Shown: positions 23,880-35,279 of the stretch, one piece after another
How the letters are laid out: every line of letters begins with the position of its first letter
How positions within the stretch are numbered: position 1 is the first letter of the stretch
Source of the DNA: Ochotona curzoniae
Taxonomy: Eukaryota > Chordata > Mammalia > Lagomorpha > Ochotonidae
NCBI RefSeq assembly: GCF_017591425.1
Contig: NW_024464918.1
Location: forward strand, 12,398,001 to 12,462,000
Reading direction: 5' to 3'
Length of the DNA stretch: 64,000 nt
Position numbers and translations under genes: made by a program
The notes under the pieces: generated by a model
What the model was told of the DNA's origin: nothing
Databases searched by the model: none
Seen by the model: only the letters and a program-made list of their open reading frames with translations

Positions 23880-26420
23880 ACGGTCCCTGCCATGTCCCCA
23901 GCATATGACAGCACTTGCCAATGTTGTAGTTATGGTTGGTAAAGAGAAGACCAGGTGGAAGTCGGAGAGCAGCAGCTACCAAAAAAGGTAGCATGATAAC
24001 ATGGATCTTTCCAGGGCTCATCACACTACCCTGTTTGCAAAGAGGCTCGAGGATGTAGGAGTGGGCTATGCCAGTAAGAGAGGACCTCTGGAAGCTCCTC
24101 CCAGTTGATTCTGAAGCCCCGTCAATGAAACATGCATTGGACCTAGTGATTAAGACGATGCTTAGGGGCGCAGAGAAGGCGGGAAACAACACTAAGCTCC
24201 TAAATCTGTGTTGCAATGTATGTGAACTGTGCCCATTTTAGATAACTTTAAAAAATGCTTGTTGGGACCCCCACACCCTGTGTTCAATGCCTGGGTTGGA
24301 CCATGGATTCCAGCTTTCTGTGCACGTGAACCAAGCGGTTGATCGAGTTCTGGATCCCAAGTCATTGTGAGCATTTAGGAGGTGAAACAGCAAATAGGAG
24401 CTGTGTGCATGTTGTATCTCTAGGAAATAAGCACTTTAAATGCAGATGTTTGAAACCCTATCAGGTATTATTTAGCCCAAATTTTACCTTTAAAATGGCC
24501 CACCTGTTCCCCACAAGTATGTGTATCTATACATACATTGTATTTGTATATGTGTGTGTGTGTCCCTTCCTCTAGATATAGGAAACAAATGTGTGCCAAA
24601 ACTAATCAGTATGTCTGCCATGGTATATTAGGAAAGCCATGCAGGGACCATGACAACTTAACGTCTACCAGCTTCTAGCCCAACCCCTCCCCATAAAGGC
24701 CCAACAACAATCTCTCAAAACAGATGTGAACTTTCAGGAATTCACAGTCATTACCCACTTGTGAGGCTGCCCCTGGTGAAGGAAAGAGTGATTTAGATCT
24801 GTTCCATGTTGCAGATGGAACGTCAGGGAAGCTGCTACATAGGCACTTTTATTAAGCAGGCCCACAGATGCTGACCCAGGTAAGACCTCATTGCATCCAC
24901 CAACTGTCAACTGACTCAGGATAATCAAAGGACCTTCCAGAACATGCTCTTAATGGACACCATGATCTAATGTGAGATCCTGTCTCAAGTACTCATTAGG
25001 TTAACAGATGTATAAGGTGCACAGTCCCAAACTGCCTGCATGCCTGGGAGTTCGCAAGGCAGAGTGACCGACTGGAGTAAGGAGATACTTATGGCCGGCA
25101 GATCTTCTGGGAGTGATTACCTATACAACAACCTGCTCCTGCTGCAACAGGGCAAAAACAATAACCTTCCTTTCATTGTTCCCTACAAATGTTGCTGTGT
25201 TTTTCCATTCTTTCCTATGTCCTATATCCTGGATGGGTACGCTGGGGCCTGATACCTTTCCCAAAGTCAACACACAAGTGTATAAACAAAACCCAAGATT
25301 CAATACCAAGTTGCTCAACTCCAGGGTCCAGAACATTAACCACCAGTCTTCCCTCTTTCCATTCTATAGTGAAAAAAAAAAAAACATGATTATGTACTGC
25401 CAGAAGATCTGGCCTCCTAACCTGTCAATTTCTTATTGATAGGCTTTTCCTTTATTCTCTTTCTCTACCTAAAAAATGAAGAGGTTGACCTGGAGGATTT
25501 CTAAAGGCTCCAATTTTTTCTGAATTCCTGGTTATTTTCTGTAATAATAGTCCATTCCTAAATAACCCTGAAGATTCCATTAAAGCTATCAATAAGAAAT
25601 TTTTTCAGTAACTAGAGCTCTTGGAGAAGAGAATGAAGGCCCCTACAATTCAATGGAAAACCTGCTGACTACCAAATCAGAAATTAGATAGGGGCAGTGG
25701 CCAGGGCATGCTGAGAAAGCAGGTAGCAGGAAAGGATACCAAGGTAACTGGTAGAGAAAGAAAACTCATAACAAGTAAGAAAAATGTCCCATTCTCTACT
25801 CACATAACTCGTCAACTTGAGCTTAACTGATCACGCTAACTAGGCTCAGAGCCAATACGCCCATGAGCCTGGCAGAAGCCCATATAATCCACTGGCCATT
25901 CTGAACATATTTTCCTCTTTCTGAATTCTGTGCCTCTGTTGAATTCAAGATTCTTGACAAAGGAAATAACTTCATCTTTAAAAACCATTTTCCCCATAGA
26001 AGCATACCTGGTCACTGAAACCCAAAGTTCTCTGCATGTCACCTGTGAAACCCAAGACGACTCACATTGAGTTACTTATGAAGTTTGCTTATTTTTCCCA
26101 TGCATTCTAGAGTTTCAGAGTTCAAATTACAAACCACAAAATGATTCACCTTCAGGTCTTCCCCATGACTTCCACCACTGATGTTAATAGATTACTTACA
26201 AGCCTAGTCTCTCCTTAGCCCTGACATCCAGAGGGCACAGGTTCTTTCTCATCCTTCTCTTCCTCTTGACTCCACAGATGAAGGCCAGAAGTTCCAAAAA
26301 AAAAAAAAAAAAAGAAAGTCAGCAGTTCATGAGTACTTACGTTTTAAAAGGATCTCTGCATTCTCAGCTCAGACCAAGAGGTGTCACCTCTCTTTTCCCT
26401 CCTTTTTGTGGTTTTTTTTT
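23880..26420. other. Intergenic DNA with sparse old repeats
   Basis: A possible decayed SINE near 24245-24400, an antisense MIR-like tail near 25270-25350, and A runs at 25370-25384 and 26297-26315. No gene is seen. Confidence 0.5.
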
Positions 26421-26421
26421 C

Positions 26422-26975
26422 TTTACATTTATTTTATATAAAAAGTCAGAGTTAGAGGGATACATGGAGAGAGAGAAGGAGTTCCTTCAACTACTGGTTC
26501 ACTCTCCAAGTGACTGGAAAAGCCAGGGCTGGACTGATCCAAAGCTCAAAACAGGAGCTCCTGGGACCTGACGCAATAGCATAGTAATTAAGGTCCTCAC
26601 CTTGAACAAGGCCGATCCCATATGGGCACCCAGAAGAGCTCCTGGCTTCAGATTGGCTCAGCTCCAGTTGTTGCAGCCACTTGGAGAATGACGGAAGATC
26701 TTCAGACGGAAGATCTTCCTCTCTGTCTCCTCTATGTATATCTGCCTTTCCAATAAAAATAAATAAACCTTAAAGAAAAAAAAAAAAACAGGAGCTCTTT
26801 ATGGGTCTCCCACGTGAGTGCAGGGACCCAACAACTTGGGCTATCCTCCACTACTTTACCAGACCATAAGCAGGGAGCTGGATTGGGAAGTAGAGCAGAT
26901 GGGACAATAACCAGTGCTTATACAGGATGCTGGCACCAACAGGCAGAGGATCTGTTACATCACCATGCCATTCCC
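26422..26975 (-). repeat. C-type SINE (reverse) split by a younger SINE
   Basis: The left part (26422-26560) runs from the tail through 'ctactggttcactctccaag' to the 'caggagctc' site. The right part (26788-26975) resumes with 'ggagctctttatgggtctcc' and ends at the SINE head. The split is exactly at the duplicated target site. Confidence 0.8.
26561..26787 (+). repeat. C-type SINE inserted into an older SINE, internally deleted
   Basis: Head 'ctgggacctgacgcaatagc' and a full 3' tail with AATAAA. The stretch between 'tcccatatgggcac' and 'ccagaagagctcctgg' is missing about 110 bases. The flanking direct repeat 'acaggagctc' (26551-26560 and 26788-26797) is the target-site duplication. A 15-base segment is repeated ('gacggaagatcttc', twice). 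Confidence 0.85.
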
Positions 26976-26989
26976 TCCCTTTTCTATAT

Positions 26990-27640
26990 TCTACATTGGG
27001 CCGCTCAGTTTACCCATAAATGAAACTGTTTCACTAATGGTCCATATACTTGTCTAGGGACAGGCGTAGGATTAGTATGGGGAGCTCAAAAGGAAATTGT
27101 TCAAGTGAAGCGCAACAATCTCCATTTCCACCAATATACTGTCAACATTTCAATTGGTACTTTAGCCCCATTTTACAGGTAACGAAACTGAAGCTCAGAA
27201 AATCAAAGCAGCTTATCCAAAGACAACTATTAATCAGACCCAGGACTAGCATTCCCAACCCAGATTGGACCCTCACCCCACTGTAACAACACAGCCAGCT
27301 GGGTCTTTGGGAATTCATAGGGAATGCATGTGGGTTTCTAGAACACTCCTATGTTAGGAACTCTCTCAGGGTCTCATTGTTAACCTCCAGCTGCTCATGC
27401 ATTCCAGCTTCCCCTCCCTACCCAGGTCTTTGACATGCAGATACTCCCAACAACACAGAGCCTCGGAAAAACACTGGCATCCTGGAAAGTGTGTTGACAG
27501 TGGTTCAACTTTAATGACACTTCCAACAGCCTGAGCCAGGCCTACTAGCTGAATCAAGCTAGAGTGTGGTACACACTAAGTGCTGTCCCAGCTGGCTCCT
27601 CTCATGGGCATGCTCTGAGATGCCTGCCTAAATACCCTGA
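26990..27640. other. Intergenic DNA with MIR-like fragment
   Basis: An antisense MIR-like segment at about 27155-27290 ('gccccattttacaggtaacg'). Otherwise nothing recognised. Confidence 0.5.
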
Positions 27641-28470
27641 TTTAGGAGAAAAGCACCCAGCCCAGACTCTTGTTTTTAATTAGACATTTCCATTAAAATT
27701 GCTACAACAATAAGTCACTCCCCAGGCAGGATACTTCAAGACAATTAGCACACTCATCAGGTGGCTAAAATGGCCCAGCTTTGGCCTGGAGTTGACATAA
27801 TTGCACCAAAACCTACAGCCTGCCAGGAGGCTCCCATTTTAAGTGGAAAGAAACAATTAGTCACACTATCTATTGGGCAGTTAGATCTATAGGAAATTAT
27901 TTAATATACATAATTTAAAAGTTTGCCAAGGGTAGAGAAGTATGGAAATAATCTCTTGTCTATGTCTTAGGCAATCTATCCCTCACTTACTCCCATGTTA
28001 TTAATAATGCTGCATGTGTGTCTGCAAGCAGCTAACTGTCCAAGGCTGCCTTCTTATAATTACATGTCTAGGTCACAGGCGACATGCAGCATCCCATTCC
28101 TAGATGATAGGAAATAATTAGTGGGGCAAAGAGGTTCTAGATCTCCCCTGTAACTCCCTGCCACTTCCTGAGTCCCCAAGCCACCAATTAAAATGTGCCC
28201 TTAAGATATTTTCTAGCTGTGCCATTCTGGTGATTCTAAAGAGTAAATAAAAAGAGCAAATTAGAAAACTGCAAAGACCTTTGTAAACACCAGGAGAGCT
28301 ACAGAAAGCCACCCCAGAATCCCTGGACTCCGCAGCCTCACCCTGCAGTAACACACACACACAGCATCTTATCTGCATTGAATCATCTTTCTCTAGCTCT
28401 CACTGCTGAACCATTATTGCTTTCTCCAGGCCAGCAGTGCCTCTATAATTAATATTCAACTGGCATTTCC
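27640..28470. promoter_or_regulatory. Repeat-free block rich in TAAT-core motifs (possible conserved noncoding element)
   Basis: Homeodomain-type cores occur in 'tttttaattagac' (27675), 'acaattagca' (27741), 'aacaattagtc' (27853), 'tataattaca' (28055), 'aataattagtg' (28113), 'ccaattaaaa' (28185) and 'tataattaat' (28444). No dispersed repeat is visible in the block. Function is inferred only from motif density and the lack of repeats. Confidence 0.3.
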
Positions 28471-28559
28471 ACTGCGCATTCAAAGCCTGTTCCTTCAGCC
28501 TTTTCAAATTCAATTCAGACCAAAGTAATCTTGGCCCTTGCATTTGGGTTCAGGTAGTG

Positions 28560-29870
28560 GCTGTTAGGATTAAAGCTTAAGGTTTTATAAGCATTTATTC
28601 AGTAGCAAAGGGGCTCTGCACGACAGCATTGTCACTGGGTCTGACTCCCCACCTGAACTAAACCAACCAGCAGGACACAAATACTGGACAGGAAGACACA
28701 GCTTCAGAGGGAGTGATTACTGGTGATCTTTCATACAAGACTACAGGTGGAGTGGAAGGTTGTGGGGCTTTGAACAAAGAGGCAGTCTTGTTCATACAAG
28801 GCAGTCACCATATGATCACTCACTTTAAAGCCTCCAGTCACCTTTCCCATTTGTGCATCTTCTAGAGAAAGTAATATAGTGTAAGAAGTCCTCAGTTCAA
28901 ATCCTGGGCAAATTCATTCTGTAGCTTTAATCAAATTGCCTTGCCTCTGCAGCTCAGTTCATCTTCAAAACGAATGTGCCAAGATCAGTGGTGCTCAGCA
29001 TCTTTCAACCGTGTTCTTCAAAGCCCCTGTGGAGATGTGTGCAGGGTAGAGGTAGCCAGATCCTATTCCCTCCACATCCCAGAGTTTCCACTGCACTGGA
29101 CTGACACTCCAGGCCTTCCCGCTAAGATTTATACAGAAAAAAATTCTTTGTTTTAATATGTAAGATACACTTTAGACACTGACCTCTTTCCACTTGAGCG
29201 GCCAAAGGGATACACAAGAAAACCAAGAAAGTAGATTAACACAGATTCCCAGCAAATTAGAGAAATTAGAGAAAACAGGTTATATGAAAAATCATGGATA
29301 CATACACAGGGGATCAAAAACTCTGGGGGCTGTGTAGAGCTCAGCAATATTCCATGGTAGATTTTCTAGACCAGACAGAAGTTTGCCTAGTCCAGACAGT
29401 CCGATACAGATTCCTAAAATCTTCCACTCCCTCTCTTTGGGAAGAGATGCGTTGCTCACTACTGGAAGCTTTGATACTATAGAAGTCACCAGCACCTCTG
29501 GCATAAGCTTTCTCATCAAACTCTCAAACCTGAATAACAATCTCCTTGGGGTTTCCAATACTAAATCAAATGACTGATGTTGTTAAAAGGTTGGAAAAAC
29601 CCAAATGCCAGAATTGTCCTCTGAAACATAAAATAAGATCAGCTCAATTTCCTGTCAACATAATGGATTACATGTCATCTGTTTCTATGCTTTCCTCAAA
29701 TCCCTCTGGAACATGAGCTAAGAAAGTTTAAAGATAAAAGTTTACCATGCAGTATATGTGTTCCTAGCAGATGTCCCTACTTGGCTGATGGATCAAATTC
29801 CCAAGTTCTACATTGAGGGAGTAGGCAGGGAGCTTACTACAGAACAGATTGCCACCAAAAAATACCAAAT
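28560..29870. other. Intergenic DNA with MIR-like fragment
   Basis: A forward MIR-like segment near 28880-28960 ('ttcaaatcctgggcaaattc'). Otherwise nothing recognised. Confidence 0.5.
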
Positions 29871-29872
29871 TT

Positions 29873-30200
29873 TTGGCCTGGTGCAGTAGCCTAGTAGCTG
29901 AAGTCCTCACCTTGCAAGCACTAGGATCCCATATGGGCACTGGTTCTGCCCCTGACTGCTCCACATCCCACTGGCTTCCTGCTTGTTGCCTAGGAAAGCA
30001 GTTGAGGACAGCCCAAGGCCTTGGGACTCTACGCCCACATGGGAGACCTGGAGGAGACTCCTACCTAGCTCCTGGCTTCAAACCAGCTCAGCTCTCCAGC
30101 CATTATGGCCACTTGGGGAGTGAATCATTGAACAGAGGATCTTTGTTTCCTTCTTTCTGTATATCTGCCTTTCCAATAAAGATAAATCAATCTTAACAAA
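29873..30200 (+). repeat. Lagomorph C-type SINE
   Basis: Near full length: 'ggcctggtgcagtagcctag', 'ggatcccatatgggcactgg' at the B-box side, 'ggagacctggaggagac' and 'ccaataaagataaatcaatc'. A loose flanking direct repeat ('aataccaaattt' / 'aatgccaacttt') may be the target-site duplication. Confidence 0.9.
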
Positions 30201-32370
30201 ACGAATGCCAACTTTGTCTCTCTCCCACCCAAATGCCTGGCTAACCAATACTTACTTTAAACATAGCCAAGATTTCACCCCCAAAAGAAATTACCCACCA
30301 ATGAACATCAAGGATATGTCAGTGTCTTTCATGGTAACCCATTTGTGTCTGTTTTGGCCTTTTCAGAGGAGAAACTTCTACCTTCTTACTCTAAATCTTA
30401 AGGTGATTTCTGTATCCACACTCCAAGAGAGGACTTTTTACCACTGTGTCACTTACAGATGGCTACAGAGAAAGTCTGGCTGCTTGGAGAGGAGCTAAAT
30501 CACATCAGGATGCATCGCCTTAAGACCAGGCCACTGCGCACATCCTCTCTAGCCTGGCCAACTAACCTCATCTATGTTCTGCTGCTTTGTCTCCATACTG
30601 CAGCCTGGACCTTGGGTCAAGGTTCTGGAAGTTAGCATGCTCCAAAGCAAAATGCTGACATCTGCTGAAGGCCTCTAAGCTGCCTTTATTCATAGAAGAG
30701 CGGGAAAGCACCCATGAGATAGGAAGAAAACAATCAGACTGAAATCATGTTTTTTTATCAAGAACTGACCCACTCAGTAATTAGCCCATTCCCTGCCTCG
30801 TGGCATTCATCCACTCACAAAGCTAGTGCCCTGGGATCTAATTACCTCTCAAAGATCTACCTCTTAACATTGCTATCACATCGGCACTTATACTCCAACA
30901 TGAGTTTTTGAGAGGACAAAACTATTAAGCACTTAGCAAATGTATGGGTTAAAGAAGGATAATAAAAAAACTCACAGACCTAGTTATCACTTTTTTAGCA
31001 CTGACAGACTTACATGCCTTATACGGACATTCCACATACTGTTCTTCACTTAATTTAGGACATCCACATAAACTGACACCATCCATACTCCATAGAGAAA
31101 ACGAAGGCATAGTGATGTGAATAATAGTTACAAATGGCCATGCATAGCTAGTTATATCTGCGTTTTAGCTTTCATCTCTCCAATTCCAAAACTGTACTCC
31201 TATTCACCAAAGCCTTATTTATCTTCATTTTTAACTTGCCAACAAAAGATACCACTGGCCAACTTAGAAACTTTCAACAATATGCCACTACCCAATGCAG
31301 TGGTTCTAACACTCAAACTTATGCCACCAAAATTCAAATGTTAGAAAACAAAACACAAGGCATATGTATATACATACTCCCAACTTCTGCCTTTCAATAT
31401 ATATCACTCCCATGGCTTCAAAAAGCTTCAGAAGGTTTCTTCTGATTAAGAATGCATCACTTGTCTTCCATAGACCATCCAAGGCCGTACATTATCTGTT
31501 GCCTCTGACTACTCCAGCCCCAGAATCTTTACTATGAAGATTTTCTGAGTTCTCAAAATCCTGTATATCATTTATTTAGGCTTGATAATGTCAACTGAAA
31601 TTATTAGTCTTGTCAGAAAAGCAAAGCTGGCTTATTCAGCTAATCATACAGAGTATTTAAGCCCAAACACAACCACTCAGTCACTGGAGTTGGCTGTTCT
31701 GCAAGACTGAATTCGGTTCCAGGTTTCATACAAAATTTTCTTAAAGTATATATCCTCAATTATGTTTAAGCAGAGTTACCTATCATTATAAAACACACTG
31801 AAAAAATCAAAGTACCTCATTGCAAACTGAAGAACATCTATTATCGGCAAGCCAGTCATGATTACTGCTGAAGGAAGTCCATTGGATTCTCACATGGGAG
31901 GTCAACCAAACAATGGGCCCTGTAACATAAAAGCTCACTGGGTCACATAGAACACATTTTTCCTTGCCCTCAACTAAGGTTTTCTTGGTCTCAATCGAGA
32001 TTCATTAAAAGCTTGTGTTATCTGAAAGCTAATCATGGTGTTTTCATAGCACAAAGCATTATGGCCAACCTGAGCCTCTGTGGTCATCAGCCATATCTAC
32101 AAAAATGTAACATGTCAAAAGTTAGCATTTTTTATTCTGTATTGGTCAAGAGATCATTATGAAGCATGTGCAAACTAGTATAATTAGATGATTATTTAAT
32201 GAGGTAGTATTTACAAAATGGGCGGAGGCCACAGGGAAACTGTAGCCATTGGCATGAACCCCAGCTCTGACACACGGACTGCAGCATCCTTAGTCCTTTA
32301 AGGGGTGACAGGAAAGAACAGTTGTAGCCAGTGAGTCCAAGTACAGAGAAAGCTGTTCATAGAAGACCAC
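30200..32370. other. Intergenic DNA, nothing recognised
   Basis: AT-rich sequence without clear repeats or exons. No open frame shows a recognisable domain. Confidence 0.5.
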
Positions 32371-33895
32371 CTTGCAGGAGCTGAAGAGCTATGTAGCACC
32401 ACTGGGTAGAACAGGGAATAAACAGCTTAGCTTGCTCGCTCTCCTTCCTTCCTCCCTTCTCTTGCAGAAGCACCTAACTGGCAGAGCCCATCCAGAAGCT
32501 AAAACACAAGGGAACTCAAGACTACACAGCAGTTCTGACTGCAACAAGTCCGGGACTGCCTAGAAGGTTATTACAGGAAGACTCTGGAGTCTGACTCCAA
32601 GATTGCTCAAACAAGATGTCCAATGGTTGTCTACTCCACAAAAAAGGAGCAAAAGAGTTGTTTTTGTTTGAGGTAAGTGGCTGAGGGGAGCAGTGGAATG
32701 CAACAAAGAGGCCACTGCCCACTGCTGCCACTGCAGCTCACTGTTCCTGAGTCTGACAAGGTACCTCCCATGGTCCATATCCCCAGTGCAGCTGCCACCC
32801 TCACCACTGTGAGGCATTGGGATATCCCACACACCCGACTTCCAAGGGATCTGAAGATATGCCCATTGTTGTCTATACTCTTACTACCCCTGCGACCTCT
32901 AAAGACTATAACTGCTAGCCACACTCTCAAATGGGTGACAAGAGACACAGCTCTCCTCCTAGTCCATAACCCTATAATCAACTACATCATTCCTGGAATC
33001 CTTACATGCACGGTGATAGCGCTTGTAAGTGTGAGGATATATCCCCACACCACTGTTGTCACTATCACACTACTGGGCAACCCTAATGGAACTGAGGGCA
33101 CATTCCCCACATTCCATGCCCCCAGAGTTGCCACTGCCATTGCTGGAGATCCTTGCCAAGCATGGTGCTTTCCTGCACAATCTGAGGGTCTGATGCCACT
33201 GCAGACCTTACCAGAAGCCCAGACCTCCACAGAGGTCACCCCAGTAGAGCCTGAGGACACATCTGACATATTCCAGACACCCAGCACCCCCATTAATATT
33301 GATGAAGATTCCTGCTGTCAGCATGCTTTCCCCCATTGCTTCCCCAGCATCCATGCTCCACCTCCCAAGCACTGCCTCAAGTCACACAGTGCTGGCAGCC
33401 AACATTCACCGCAAAGTCGCACTACTAACTCCACACACACCTGCACTCCGAACAAGATACAGTTGCTTCTGGCGTTAAATACAGTGAAAAATTCACTTCT
33501 CTGCCCGCTCAGAACCAAAACCAAAGACCCTACACAACAGATATTCCACAACTCACCCACAGGATAAAATTTTCCTTGAAAAGCATACAATTAGAAGAGA
33601 AGACTGTTATGTCATGCACAGACATCAATTCAAGTAGAATTTACAAAGCATGAAAAAGCCAGAAACATGAGACCCTCAAAGGAATACAACTATCCAGCAA
33701 CAGACTCCAAAGAAAATTAAATAAACAAAATACCTGAAGAGGGATTTTTAAAATGATTCTAGGGACATTCAAATAGATACAAGACAATACAAACAGATAA
33801 TTCAATGAAATGAGAAAAAGCAATTAATCATATGATTTAGAAATGCAGCAAAGAGTTACAGATAATGAAAACCACATCATAAATCGCACATTGAG
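32370..33895 (+). mobile_element. L1 5' region (5' UTR and start of ORF1), 3' part missing
   Basis: The sequence from about 33560 ('cctcaaaggaatacaactat', 'atacaagacaatacaaacag', 'ataattcaatgaaatgagaa') matches the beginning of mammalian L1 ORF1. The GC-richer stretch before it (Pro/Thr/Ala-rich when translated) is in the position of an L1 5' UTR. A fortuitous 296-codon frame at 32677-33567 lies wholly in that stretch. The element ends at the SINE at 33897; no ORF2 follows. Confidence 0.55.
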
Positions 33896-33896
33896 C

Positions 33897-34140
33897 CGCC
33901 AGTTTTGGGATGTACCAAATGAATCTTACTGTGACACCAGCCCTCTATTTGGATTCTGGCTCGTATCACAGCTACTCTACTTCCGATCCAGGTCTCTACT
34001 TGTGGCCTGGGAAAGCAGAGGATGACCCAACTACCTATGTGGAACAGTAGTTGAAGCACTTATCTCCTGGCTTTGGTCTGGCCAATCCCTAGCTGTCGCA
34101 CCATACGGAAAGTGTATCAGTGGACAGAAAATCTCTCTTC
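33897..34140 (+). repeat. C-type SINE, diverged
   Basis: 'cttccgatccaggtctctac', 'ttgtggcctgggaaagcaga' and a CT-rich tail follow the C-SINE order. It is strongly diverged at the head. Confidence 0.55.
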
Positions 34141-34194
34141 TCTTTCTCACTTTTTCTCTTCCTTTTTCTTACCTCCCTTCCTCCCTCCCTCCTC

Positions 34195-34305
34195 CATCCT
34201 TAGACCAGGGCTCAGCAAAATTTTCTGTAAAGAGACACGTAGTGACTCTCTCAGGCTTGGCAGGCCGTATCACCTTTATTGCTCCTATGTATATCTGCAG
34301 TTGTA
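34195..34305. repeat. Fragment resembling a hAT-type DNA transposon end
   Basis: 'ttttctgtaaagagacacgt' followed by 'ctcaggcttggcaggccgta' resembles the terminal segment of old mammalian nonautonomous hAT elements. The family is not assigned. Confidence 0.35.
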
Positions 34306-34308
34306 GTA

Positions 34309-35030
34309 TTTTTTTTTTTTACAGTTCAAAAGTTTTATTGGAGGTGACAAATATTAAATTGTACTGAATTTTTCGGTGTCACTTTCTCAGTTACAAAAAG
34401 TCACAAAAAAAATCAATGACTGAACAAGGATCTATTGCAATGAACTTGCTTTCATTTCTTCCTCTATAGGACTTTAATTTACTGTTAACATGCTAAACTC
34501 TCATTCACCTTTGCATCTCCAAAAGAGTTCAGTGTCATTTGCTAGATGTCTAAAAGCCACCAATTTTACATCCGTTATCACTTTAATGAAACCTAGATTT
34601 AATCTGGTCCACTTTGAATCAATACTCGGATAGCTGTCCATTTAGTCTTTAAGTCATTCGTGTTCATTCTTGTGCTCTTAGTTCTCTTATTTGTCTATTT
34701 AGGTAACAAATGTTCCTACAAAGAGGCTTCATTTCTGACTAGAGAAAATGAGAAATGATTTCTCTTTAAGATACTAGAGGTTCTGCTTTGGATGTTTTGG
34801 AAGCCATGGTTCCCATGTAAACATCCCCTGAAATCCATCAATGTCTGGGTGGCTGTTAAAGTACCGTGAACTGCAACCGTGTTCCCTTTTCTCATCTTCA
34901 GGCATTTTTTGAGTCTTGTGAGCTGATGTATTACTGCAGTGAGGGGACTTTTGCACACATTCTGCTCGTGATAATAGATGAAGTGTGAAATAGACTCTGA
35001 ACACCTGCAAGGGTTGTGATTTATCATCAT
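34309..35030 (-). pseudogene. Processed retrocopy of an unidentified transcript
   Basis: On the minus strand the element ends with 'ccaataaaacttttgaactg' followed by an A tail (T run at 34309-34320 on +), which is the signature of a reverse-transcribed polyadenylated mRNA. Two overlapping minus-strand frames (to 104 codons) lie at 34716-35030, but neither shows a domain I recognise. Most of the copy may be 3' UTR. The 5' limit is uncertain and could reach 35270. There is no evidence of function. Confidence 0.5.
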
Positions 35031-35279
35031 ACCTTAGGCCTTGGAGCTTTCATGGGTGAATCCCAACTAAGAATCCAACCACACTTCTAGAAAGAGTACA
35101 CTGACTCCACAAACATCCAGTTCGGATGTGTGTCTATTCTTAGAAAGTTCCTACAGTGATTCAAAAGATTCCAGAAAACACTGCCTCCAAGGTTCACTTA
35201 GACATAGGCCTGTGTCTCCTGTCAAAATACAAGCTGTGGGTTTCAGCAATGTTGGGGAGCATATAAACCCACTAGACTA

